DNA of 64,000 nt from the NCBI RefSeq assembly GCF_016937655.1, contig NZ_JAFHKL010000001.1, forward strand, positions 682,001-746,000. Direction: 5' to 3'. Position 1 is the first letter of the stretch. Each line of letters opens with the position of its first letter. The notes below the pieces were generated by a model, which saw only the letters and a program-made list of their open reading frames with translations, was not told the origin of the DNA and did no database searches. Shown here in pieces: positions 17,055 through 24,539 of this stretch. A program made the translations under genes and the position numbers. The DNA comes from Chromobacterium alkanivorans. Its GTDB lineage: Bacteria; Pseudomonadota; Gammaproteobacteria; Burkholderiales; Chromobacteriaceae.

Positions 17055-17732
17055 ATGCGACGTTTACTACTTTGGATGATGTGCTGCGCCTGGAGCGTGG
17101 CGGCATCGGCCGCGGGCATGCAGGACCTGGGGCGGCTGGAGGCCTTGGCCGGCGACTTTCTCAAGCACGAACTGTCGATGCGGCCCGCCACTTGGACGCT
17201 GGGGCAGTTGGACCGCAAGCTGGCGGTGCCGGCCTGCGCGCAAGCCAAGGCGGATTGGGCGACGCCCGGCGTCACCACCGGCTCCACCTTCGTCGCGGTG
17301 TCCTGCCCGGAGCTGGGCTGGGCCTTGCGGATTCCGGTGCGGATCAATGAAAAGAAAATGGGGGTGGCCTTGAGCCGCGCCGTGGCGGCCGGCGAGGTGC
17401 TGAGCGCCGCCGACGTGCGCCTGGTCGACGTGGCCAATCCCAGCCTGGCGCGCAATGTGCTGGACGACCTGCAGCAGGCGATAGGCAAGACCATGCGCTC
17501 CGGCGCGCCGGCCGGCGCCTGGCTGCGCAGCTTCATGGTGCGCGCGCCCTATTTGGTGAGCAGCAATCAGCGGGTGAAAGTGGTGGCCTCGGGCGAGGGC
17601 TTCGCCGCGGCGGCCGACGGACTGGCGATAGGCAACGCCGCCGAAGGCGAGCAAGTGTCGGTGCGCATGGCTTCCGGGCGGGTGGTACGCGGACAAGTTC
17701 AGGCGGACGGCAGCGTGATGGTGATATATTGA
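17055..17732 (+). CDS. flgA: Flagellar P-ring assembly chaperone FlgA
   Basis: 225 aa with a Sec signal peptide. It is a periplasmic chaperone required for polymerising FlgI into the flagellar P-ring. The C-terminal SAF-type domain (from about residue 105) contains the hallmark VALSRAVAAGEVLSAADV and VRMASGRVVRGQVQADGSV. The order flgA-flgM-flgN on one strand is the usual arrangement. The rest of the flgBCDEF... operon is not in this window and would be expected divergently or elsewhere. Confidence 0.92.
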   Translation: MRRLLLWMMCCAWSVAASAAGMQDLGRLEALAGDFLKHELSMRPATWTLGQLDRKLAVPACAQAKADWATPGVTTGSTFVAVSCPELGWALRIPVRINEKKMGVALSRAVAAGEVLSAADVRLVDVANPSLARNVLDDLQQAIGKTMRSGAPAGAWLRSFMVRAPYLVSSNQRVKVVASGEGFAAAADGLAIGNAAEGEQVSVRMASGRVVRGQVQADGSVMVIY

Positions 17733-17862
17733 GACGGTTCGCCGTCGGACCGACGCGCCGGCCGCGGCGCGCGCGGGCGGATAATTCCGAGAAAGTCTTC
17801 AAGATATTGTTTTTCCGTCCGATAATAGAGGTAATCCAGGTTCCCTTTGGGAAGGCCATGCC

Positions 17863-18159
17863 ATGAAAGTAGATAACTCGGGCAAGCTGTCAGCAAGCTA
17901 CAGCACCCAGAACAAGGCGGTGCCGCGCGACGCGGCCGCCAACGCCAACCCTGCCGCCAGTGGATCCGACAGCGTGACGATCAACCCTTTGGCCAGCCGC
18001 CTGAGCGCGGTGGAAAGCAAGGTCAGCGGCGATTCCGGCTTCGACGCCGGCAAGGTGGCCGCGATCAAGTCGGCGATCGCCGCCGGCACGTTCAACGTCA
18101 ATCCGGAGAAGATCGCCGACGGCTTGATCGCCTCCACCAAGGAATTGTTGGCGCGCTAA
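17863..18159 (+). CDS. flgM: Anti-sigma-28 factor FlgM
   Basis: 98 aa, low-complexity N-terminus and a helical C-terminus (FDAGKVAAIKSAIAAGTFNVNPEKIADGLI) that binds FliA until the hook-basal body is finished. Residue pattern and size are typical. It is separated from flgA by 130 bp that may hold its own class III promoter, and followed 23 bp later by flgN. Confidence 0.92.
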   Translation: MKVDNSGKLSASYSTQNKAVPRDAAANANPAASGSDSVTINPLASRLSAVESKVSGDSGFDAGKVAAIKSAIAAGTFNVNPEKIADGLIASTKELLAR

Positions 18160-18182
18160 GCGCGCGCAGTTGAGAGTCAGGC

Positions 18183-18647
18183 ATGAACGTTGTTGAAGAA
18201 TTCTGCCAGCTGTGCCGGGACGAGACTGCGCTCGTTGCCCGGCTGATCGTGTTGCTGGAGCAGGAACAGAAGGTGCTGGTGCAAGGCCATGACGTCCAGC
18301 TGGACGCCTTGGCCGAGAGCAAGAGCGGCGTGCTGGACCAACTGGCCGTCAGCGCCGCCCAGCGCGGCGAGTTGATGCGTCGGATCGGCGTGCAGGACAG
18401 CGAGACGGTCTACATCTGGCTGGCGGACAAACCGGAAGCCAGCCTGGCCTGGACCGGGCTGGAAGAGGCGATCCAGCGCGCGCAGAGCATCAATCAGCTC
18501 AACGGCAGCTTCATCGATCAGCGCCTGTCGCTGGTGGAGGGCGCGCTGAACACCTTGCGCGACGCCGCCGCGTCCACCGTGGGCTACGACAAGGCCGGCC
18601 AGTTGCCGGAACTGGCGACCGGGCGGCGCTTTCTCGGCTCCGCCTGA
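18183..18647 (+). CDS. flgN: Flagellar chaperone FlgN
   Basis: 154 aa, almost wholly helical, with the long amphipathic N-terminal helix (LCRDETALVARLIVLLEQEQKVL) and the C-terminal part of FlgN. It protects the hook-filament junction proteins FlgK and FlgL before export. Its position after flgM is diagnostic. A 9-bp stem hairpin follows. Confidence 0.88.
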   Translation: MNVVEEFCQLCRDETALVARLIVLLEQEQKVLVQGHDVQLDALAESKSGVLDQLAVSAAQRGELMRRIGVQDSETVYIWLADKPEASLAWTGLEEAIQRAQSINQLNGSFIDQRLSLVEGALNTLRDAAASTVGYDKAGQLPELATGRRFLGSA

Positions 18648-18707
18648 GATTCAGCAAAAGCCCCGCCGGCGGGACGTTGAAAACATTCGTGGCATGTCCA
18701 TAGCGAG

Positions 18708-18737
18708 AGAGCGCCGTTGCGGCGCTCTTGGCGTTTT
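18708..18737 (+). terminator. Probable terminator after flgN
   Basis: AGAGCGCCG (18708-18716), loop TTG, CGGCGCTCT (18720-18728), then TGGCGTTTTC. The stem is strong, the T-run weak. Confidence 0.6.
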
Positions 18738-18845
18738 CACCGCGCCGCGGCCGGTTTTAGAGTCTATTCTCAAGGAGCAGTGGGAATGCCTGGGCCTTTA
18801 TGGTATCTTCCTCTCCGGGCCTGAGAAAACCACTATCCGGAACCA

Positions 18846-19766
18846 ATGACCCTGATTTCCTTGATTATCGCTCTGGCACTGGAGCAGTTGCGGCCGCTGG
18901 GCAACCGCAATCGCGTCTGGCTGCTGTTCACCCGCTACGCCAATCATTTGGAACGCAATCTGAATGCCGGCTCCAACCGTCATGGCGTGTTGGCGTGGTC
19001 GTTGGCGATCGTGCCGGCCGTCTTGCTCAGCTTGCTGATCTATTACGCGCTGCACGCCTTGAGTCCGATTCTGGCGATGTTGTGGAATGTCCTGGTCTTG
19101 TATCTGACCATGGGCTTCCGCCACTTCTCCAGCGCGTTCTCCGAGATCTCCCTGGCCTTGGCCGAGGGGCGGGATCTGGACGCGCGCACCGCGCTGGCGA
19201 ACTGGACCGGTCAGGGCACCGCTGAATTGTCGGTTGAGGAGATTTCTCGGCTGGCGATCGAGCAGGGGGTGGTGGACAGCTACCGCCACGTGTTCGGCAC
19301 CATGTTCTGGTTCGTGCTGTTGCCGGGTCCGGCCGGCGCGCTGTTGTACCGTCTCTGTTCTATGCTGAATCAGAAATGGGGCAACCGCGACGCGGAGGAG
19401 GATCCGTTCGGTCGTTTCTCGGCCAGCGCCGCAGCTTGGCTGGACTGGATCCCGGTGCGTTTGACCGCCGCCAGCTTCGCCATCATGGGCGATTTCGAGG
19501 ATGCGGTGTATTGCTGGCGCTCCCAGGCCAAAACATGGGGGAACTACGCCAACGGCATTCTGCTGGCTTCGGCCGCGGGTGCGATCGGCGTGAAATTGGG
19601 CGATCCGCTCAGACAGGATTACTCCATACGCTTCCGGCCCGAACTGGGCTTGGGCGACGAAGCGGACCCCAACTACCTGAAAAGCGCAGTTGGCCTGGTC
19701 TGGCGTTCCGCCTTGCTATGGTTGGCCGTAATCCTGCTGCTCAGCGTCGCAAGCCACATGGGCTGA
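18846..19766 (+). CDS. CobD/CbiB-like integral membrane protein
   Basis: 306 aa with at least five hydrophobic segments (for example SLAIVPAVLLSLLIYYAL, MFWFVLLPGPAGALLYRL and the C-terminal ALLWLAVILLLSV). FRHFSSAFSEI, ALANWTGQ and GDFEDAVYCWRSQ are motifs of the CobD/CbiB-related group common in Betaproteobacteria. True CobD/CbiB adds aminopropanol to cobyric acid. No other cobalamin gene is near, so it may have another role, such as that of the related AmpE sensor. Confidence 0.75.
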   Translation: MTLISLIIALALEQLRPLGNRNRVWLLFTRYANHLERNLNAGSNRHGVLAWSLAIVPAVLLSLLIYYALHALSPILAMLWNVLVLYLTMGFRHFSSAFSEISLALAEGRDLDARTALANWTGQGTAELSVEEISRLAIEQGVVDSYRHVFGTMFWFVLLPGPAGALLYRLCSMLNQKWGNRDAEEDPFGRFSASAAAWLDWIPVRLTAASFAIMGDFEDAVYCWRSQAKTWGNYANGILLASAAGAIGVKLGDPLRQDYSIRFRPELGLGDEADPNYLKSAVGLVWRSALLWLAVILLLSVASHMG

Positions 19767-19772
19767 CGACCC

Positions 19773-19795
19773 AACGCCGCCGTCCGGGCGGCGTT
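19773..19795. terminator. Hairpin after the CobD-like gene
   Basis: AACGCCGCC (19773-19781) and GGCGGCGTT (19787-19795) with a 5-nt loop, 7 bp after the stop. It has no real T-run, so it is a possible terminator only. Confidence 0.5.
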
Positions 19796-19881
19796 GCCTT
19801 GTCCGTTCGTGTCATTTGAATACGGGGGCGTGTTGGCGCGTGCGCGCAACAGGCCCCGCGAGTTTTGCAGGAGTGTTGTCC

Positions 19882-21231
19882 ATGCTGTTTTCCGAACTCG
19901 GGTTGTCTCCCGAGATTCTGCGCGCCATCGAAGAACAGGGCTATTCCCAGCCCACCCCGATTCAGGAAAAGGCGATTCCTCTGGTTCTGTCCAGCCGCGA
20001 TTTGCTGGCCGCCGCCCAAACCGGCACCGGCAAGACCGCGGCCTTCATGCTGCCGATTCTCGAGCGCTTGAAGAAATACGCGAACACCAGCGTGTCGCCG
20101 GCGATGCATCCGCTGCGCGCCCTGGTGCTGTCGCCTACCCGCGAATTGGCGGATCAGATCGGCGTCAACGTCAAAACCTACACCAAGTATCTGCCGCTGC
20201 GCGCCACCACGGTGTTCGGCGGGGTCAATATGGACCCGCAGACTCAGGAATTGCGCCGCGGCGTGGAAATCCTGATCGCCACGCCAGGCCGCTTGCTCGA
20301 CCACATCCAGCAGAAGACGATTCAGCTGAACAAGGTGGAAGTGCTGGTGCTGGACGAAGGCGACCGCATGCTGGACATGGGCTTCATCCAGGACATCCGC
20401 AAGATCATGGGCATGCTGCCCAAGGAGCGCCAGACCCTGCTGTTCTCCGCGACCTTCGCGCCGGAGATCAAGCGCCTGGCTTCCGATTTCATGAAGTCGC
20501 CGCAGACGGTGGAGGTGGCGCGTCAGAACGCCACCAACGACCAGGTCGAGCAGATCGTCTACTCGGTGGACGCTTTCAAGAAGCGTCATTTGCTGACCCA
20601 TCTGATCAAGTCTCGCGACATGAGCCAGGTCATCGTGTTCTGTAAGACCAAGCTCAGCGCGGACCGACTGGCGCGCGAATTGCAGCGCGACGGCCTGCAA
20701 GCCGAAGCCATTCACGGCGACAAGGCCCAGGGCGCGCGTCTGGAAACACTGGCGGCGTTCAAGGAAGGCAAGCTGCGCGTGCTGGTGGCGACCGATGTCG
20801 CCGCCCGCGGCCTGGATGTGACCGAACTGCCTTACGTGGTCAACTTCGAGCTGCCGAACGCGCCGGAAGACTATGTGCACCGGATTGGCCGCACCGGCCG
20901 CGCCGGCGCCAAGGGCGTGGCGATCTCGCTGATGTCCCCGGAAGAAACCCGCCAGCACGAGTCCATCGAGAAGCTGACCAAGCTGACGCTGACGCCGCAG
21001 ACCGTCGACGGCTTCCGCCCGTCCTGGATGGCGCGTCCCAATGAGCGCGAACGGGAGCGCGAACGCGAACGCGAACGCGCGCCGGCTCCGTCCAAGCCGG
21101 AGGCTTCGGTGCTGGCCGGCTCCACCGAGGGCGTGAAAAAGCCGATGAACAGCCGCCGCAGCCGCAAGGCGAAGCGGGAAGTGCCGGCGCTGCTGCTGCC
21201 GCCGCGCTACAAGGTGGAAATCATTCGCTGA
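19882..21231 (+). CDS. rhlE: DEAD-box RNA helicase, RhlE type
   Basis: 449 aa from the ATG at 19882, with GCAGGAGTG upstream; the open frame starts earlier without support. Helicase core: Q-motif near residues 3-27, motif I AQTGTGKT (45-52), Ia SPTRELA, Ib TPGR, III SAT, V ARGLDV, VI HRIGRTGR. Motif II reads DEGD (158-161) instead of DEAD. A basic, disordered tail from about 395 contains six consecutive Glu-Arg pairs. It likely remodels rRNA or mRNA structure in ribosome assembly or cold adaptation. The symbol rests on the RhlE-like pattern and tail; other DEAD-box subfamilies are possible. Confidence 0.85.
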   Translation: MLFSELGLSPEILRAIEEQGYSQPTPIQEKAIPLVLSSRDLLAAAQTGTGKTAAFMLPILERLKKYANTSVSPAMHPLRALVLSPTRELADQIGVNVKTYTKYLPLRATTVFGGVNMDPQTQELRRGVEILIATPGRLLDHIQQKTIQLNKVEVLVLDEGDRMLDMGFIQDIRKIMGMLPKERQTLLFSATFAPEIKRLASDFMKSPQTVEVARQNATNDQVEQIVYSVDAFKKRHLLTHLIKSRDMSQVIVFCKTKLSADRLARELQRDGLQAEAIHGDKAQGARLETLAAFKEGKLRVLVATDVAARGLDVTELPYVVNFELPNAPEDYVHRIGRTGRAGAKGVAISLMSPEETRQHESIEKLTKLTLTPQTVDGFRPSWMARPNERERERERERERAPAPSKPEASVLAGSTEGVKKPMNSRRSRKAKREVPALLLPPRYKVEIIR

Positions 21232-21250
21232 TTGCGCGGATGCCCAAGGA

Positions 21251-21277
21251 ACGGTCCCGGAAGGGGCCGTTTTTTTA
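21251..21277 (+). terminator. Terminator after rhlE
   Basis: ACGGTCCC (21251-21258), loop GGAA, GGGGCCGT (21263-21270) with one T-G pair, then seven T. Confidence 0.85.
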
Positions 21278-21352
21278 TGGGCGTCGCCGGCACTTCCCGG
21301 CGGCGGCGGGGTCGGACTTCAGGGTGAACGGCTAGCTAAAGAGGAGAGCGCG

Positions 21353-21643
21353 ATGCGGGTGAAATGGCGGCATATCGGCGTGGGCGGGGCGATGCTGGGC
21401 ATCGGCGCGGCGGCGGGAGCGACGACGACGGTTGCGCCGGCGGCGCGGGAAACCGAGGCCAAGCCCGCGTCGGCGTCGGTGATGCTGGCGGAGGCGCAGC
21501 GGCTGGAACGCCTGCGCGCGCTGGTGAAGCGGCATGCGATCGCATGCCATTGCTCGCTGTGCCTGGGGATGAACCCCGTTGGAGCGAGTGGCGGAAGAGA
21601 ACAGGAGTCGAACCTGCCCGGGACCGCTGGCGGCCCCATCTGA
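21353..21643 (+). CDS. Doubtful 96-aa ORF overlapping selC antisense
   Basis: It has a very good ribosome site (AAAGAGGAGA) 4-5 nt before the ATG, and a hydrophobic N-terminal segment followed by a charged helix and a CHCSLC motif. However, its last 18 codons are simply the antisense of the tRNA-Sec gene, which no protein would be expected to conserve. It is either a small membrane protein with an accidental C-terminus or not a gene. No family is recognised. Confidence 0.35.
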   Translation: MRVKWRHIGVGGAMLGIGAAAGATTTVAPAARETEAKPASASVMLAEAQRLERLRALVKRHAIACHCSLCLGMNPVGASGGREQESNLPGTAGGPI

Positions 21644-21683
21644 TTTTGAAGACCAGCCGCCCCACCGGGGACGCGTCTCTTCC
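21589..21683 (-). tRNA. selC: tRNA-Sec (anticodon UCA)
   Basis: 95 nt including an encoded CCA. It shows the features of bacterial tRNA(Sec): an 8-bp acceptor stem (GGAAGAGA / TCTCTTCC), discriminator G, a long variable arm (GGGGCCGCCAGCGGTCCC region) and anticodon TCA in the loop CTTCAAA. The T-arm reads GGCAGGTTCGACTCCTG. It is charged with Ser by SerRS, converted by SelA (27.9 kb) and delivered by SelB (24.5 kb) to the UGA in fdnG (46.2 kb). Confidence 0.96.
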
Positions 21684-21887
21684 TGCGTACGGCCGGGCCT
21701 TTGGCCCGACGGCGTCGAGCCGACGCCAGCGCGCATTATATCGCGGAATCGCGATAAGCCAATTTTATGCCTGATAAATAAAATGAATTTCTAGGACGCG
21801 CTTCATGCCATTAGAATGGACGGGCCGCCGAACGCGCCGCGAGAGCGCCCGGGGCCATTCCGTCTACCGAGAATAAAGGAAATCAGC

Positions 21888-21962
21888 ATGAAGCACGTTC
21901 TGTCCCTGTTTATCCAGCTTTGCCACGTCGCGGGCCGTCCGGGGCTGCGCCGCGGCAAGTAA
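21888..21962 (+). CDS. Candidate 24-residue peptide with its own terminator
   Basis: ATG at 21888 with AAAGGAAA six bases before it, 24 codons and a TAA. The peptide begins MKHVLSLFIQLCHV and ends with a basic tail RRGK. A textbook terminator starts 34 bp downstream. It lies in the otherwise gene-free stretch 21690-22250. It could be a small membrane-active peptide, a leader peptide or the coding part of a small RNA. No family is recognised. Confidence 0.45.
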   Translation: MKHVLSLFIQLCHVAGRPGLRRGK

Positions 21963-21995
21963 GTCCGGCCGGCGTCGCCGGCGGAGCGAAGGGAA

Positions 21996-22019
21996 AGCGG
22001 CCCGGCAGGGCCGCTTTTT
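21996..22019 (+). terminator. Terminator of the small 21.9-kb transcript
   Basis: AGCGGCCC (21996-22003), loop GGCA, GGGCCGCT (22008-22015), followed by T-run to 22019. The AT-rich stretch 22110-22170 after it is likely the promoter region of the next operon. Confidence 0.85.
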
Positions 22020-22251
22020 CATTGCGCGCGGCGCGTTGTCCGGCGGCTACTGTCCCATGGGACTGGTCCGGATGCCGGCGGATGGTGTTTTGTCGGGCGG
22101 CTTGATATATTGGCCGTAAATATTTTAATGGCATTTTTGTTCTAATTAGATTTAATTGTTTAGTTTGTGAAATCAAAGTTCAAATGCCATCAATCCGGCG
22201 CTGAAAGCCGTCGGACGACGGGCGCGGAATGAGCAGGGTCGGGAGCTTGGC

Positions 22252-22752
22252 ATGGGGAAGAGCTGGAAGGCGGTCTTGGGCGGAATGGCGCTGGCGTGTT
22301 GCGTGGCCGCGCTGCATGCCGAACCGGGGCCTGTGGTGTTGACGGTGTCGGGCAAGATCAGCCAGTTCACCAATAAAGAAAAGAACGTGTACGAGTTCCG
22401 CGAGCAGGATTTGCTGAGCTTGCGCCAGCACTCGGTGGTGACCCGGACCACCTGGACGCCGCAATCGGTGTTCAGCGGGCCGCTGATGCGGGACATCCTG
22501 GCCAAGGTGGGCGCCGGCGGCCAGAAGGTCAAGCTGCGCGCCTTGAACGACTATGTGTACTGGATAGACCGCCGCGAGTTCTACGACTTCGACGTGGTGC
22601 TGGCGCGCTCGGTCAACAACAAGCCTTTGGACATCACCAACCGCGGCCCGCTGTGGCTGATGTATCCGCTGGATCAAATGCCGGAGGATAAGAAAGGGCC
22701 GGTGATGGACGCCAAGCTGGTGTGGCAGATCAACCGCCTGGTGGTGTTTTGA
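22252..22752 (+). CDS. Periplasmic molybdopterin-oxidoreductase-fold protein
   Basis: 166 aa with a signal peptide (cleavage near LHAEP). The body has the pattern of the oxidoreductase molybdopterin-binding fold in a minimal form (VLTVSGKISQF, WTPQSVFSGPLMRDILAKVG, LRALNDYVYWI, GPLWLMYPLDQ). The cysteine that would bind the pterin is not evident, so it is probably a cofactor-free ligand-binding relative. It is followed directly (TGATG contact) by a hybrid sensor kinase, which suggests it is the extracytoplasmic sensory partner. That link is inferred. Confidence 0.75.
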   Translation: MGKSWKAVLGGMALACCVAALHAEPGPVVLTVSGKISQFTNKEKNVYEFREQDLLSLRQHSVVTRTTWTPQSVFSGPLMRDILAKVGAGGQKVKLRALNDYVYWIDRREFYDFDVVLARSVNNKPLDITNRGPLWLMYPLDQMPEDKKGPVMDAKLVWQINRLVVF

Positions 22753-22784
22753 TGCCGGCCGGCCAGGAGGGCTTGGGGCGAGCG

Positions 22785-24539
22785 ATGAACAAATCGATGC
22801 TGTCCGGCTGGAAGGGCATCCCGACGCTGGCCTTGCTCGGCTTTTTACTGCTGGGCATCGGCGTGTACATGGCGATCGAGCGTTACGTGCCGGCGCGCGG
22901 CTTTGAGGGGCGCAGCGAGGATTTGTACTGGTCGGTGGCGCAGATGCAGCTTGAACTTGAGAAAGCCCGCGCCGACCTGCTGCGCCTGAAGGCGGGCGAA
23001 GTCCCCGAATCGCAGGTGCAGTTCCGGCTGGCGGTGGCCAACAGCCGTTTCCTCGATTTCGTCACCCCGTCCAAGATGCAGGAGATGCTGAGCCGCGTCG
23101 ACGGCTTCAAGGGCACCGCCAGCCTGCTGCAGGATTTCTTCGAGGACGAGAACATCCTGCATCCCAGTGTCCGCAGCGCGCAGCAGAACATAGACCGCAT
23201 CGACAGCATCCGGCCGTCTCTGGCTGAGTTCGCAGTTCAGGCGCGCGTGGCCGAGGTGTCTTCGCGCGACGCGCGCAATAAGGATTTGCGGCACAACCAG
23301 CAATTGGTCGCTTCGCTGTGGTTCGCGCTGGGCGGCATCTGCATGGTGATTTTCGTGTTGCTCTACCGTTACCAGGGCGCGCGTCGCGACGCCGCCGCGC
23401 GCCAGCAACTGCTGGAGCAGGAGCGGGCGGCGCACAAGGCCACGGTGAACGCGGAACTGGACCGCACCACCTTCCTCGCCACGCTGAGCCACGAGATCCG
23501 CTCGCCGCTGCAGACCATGCAGGTGTGCGTGGAGCTGATCGAGCCGGACATCGATCCGGCCGGCAAGGCCGCCAAGGCGGTGGGGCGGCTGAAAACCTGC
23601 ATGGCGCACCTGATGACCCAGGTGCGCGACATCATGGACATCTCCGCGATCAAGAACATGCAGTTCCGGCTGCACATCAGCGACGTGGACGTGGCGGCCA
23701 CGCTGAACGAGGTGATAGACGTGCACCGCGCGCAGCTGGACGGCAAGGGCCTGGGCCTGCATGTGCGGCTGGGCGAGCTGCCGCCGACGGTGAAGCTGGA
23801 CGGCGACCGCTTGCGGCAGATCGTCGGCAATCTGCTGACCAACGCCATCCGCTACACCGATCACGGCACGGTCACGGTGGAGGCCGGCGTGGACGGCGCC
23901 GATGGCCGCAACATCCTGGACATCCGGGTGATAGACACCGGCATCGGCGTGCCCGAGGAGTTTCAATCGCGCATCTTCCAGCCGTTTTTCCAGGGCCATT
24001 CGCGCCGGGTGGGCAGCAGCGGGCTGGGCTTGGCGGTGGTCAAGGAACTGGTGTCGCTGCTGGGCGGCGAGCTGGAGCTGAAGAGTGTGGTGGGCGTCGG
24101 TTCCGAATTCATCGTGCGCTTGCCCATCGTGGTGCCGGATCAAATGCCGGGGCCGGAACGTTCGGTGCTGGTGGTGGACGACGACAAGAACATCCGCGAA
24201 CCGTTTTCCGACTGCCTGCAAATGAACGGCTACGCGGTGTCCACCGCCAGTTCGGTGGCGGAAGCCTGTCAGAAGCTGCAGCAGGCCAGTTTCAACGTGG
24301 TGCTGCTGGACATGCAGCTGGGCAATGAGAGCGGCTATTCGGTGGCGGAGGCGCTGAAGCGCAGCGTGCGCCACCGCGGCGTGAAAATCATCGCGATGAC
24401 GGCGTATCCGGAAGAGTACGCCGATCCGCGCGCCGCCTGGTTCGCCGCGCGGCTGGAGAAGCCGTTCGATATCAGCCGTTTGCGCGCGGTATTGGGCCGG
24501 GCGCTGGAATCGCCGTCCGGACCCGGCCACGTCGGCTAG
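22785..24539 (+). CDS. Hybrid sensor histidine kinase / response regulator
   Basis: 584 aa from the ATG at 22785; an in-frame ATG at 22752 overlaps the previous stop and is an alternative. TM1 is about residues 12-31, a periplasmic helical domain covers about 32-172, and TM2 is about 174-195. HisKA has LATLSHEIRSPLQT with H236. HATPase_c shows the N box GNLLTNAIRY, the G1 box DTGIGVP and G2 GLGLAVVKEL. A C-terminal receiver domain (VLVVDDDKN... LLDMQLG, Asp near residue 510) follows. No DNA-binding output is adjacent, so the target pathway is unknown. Confidence 0.9.
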   Translation: MNKSMLSGWKGIPTLALLGFLLLGIGVYMAIERYVPARGFEGRSEDLYWSVAQMQLELEKARADLLRLKAGEVPESQVQFRLAVANSRFLDFVTPSKMQEMLSRVDGFKGTASLLQDFFEDENILHPSVRSAQQNIDRIDSIRPSLAEFAVQARVAEVSSRDARNKDLRHNQQLVASLWFALGGICMVIFVLLYRYQGARRDAAARQQLLEQERAAHKATVNAELDRTTFLATLSHEIRSPLQTMQVCVELIEPDIDPAGKAAKAVGRLKTCMAHLMTQVRDIMDISAIKNMQFRLHISDVDVAATLNEVIDVHRAQLDGKGLGLHVRLGELPPTVKLDGDRLRQIVGNLLTNAIRYTDHGTVTVEAGVDGADGRNILDIRVIDTGIGVPEEFQSRIFQPFFQGHSRRVGSSGLGLAVVKELVSLLGGELELKSVVGVGSEFIVRLPIVVPDQMPGPERSVLVVDDDKNIREPFSDCLQMNGYAVSTASSVAEACQKLQQASFNVVLLDMQLGNESGYSVAEALKRSVRHRGVKIIAMTAYPEEYADPRAAWFAARLEKPFDISRLRAVLGRALESPSGPGHVG

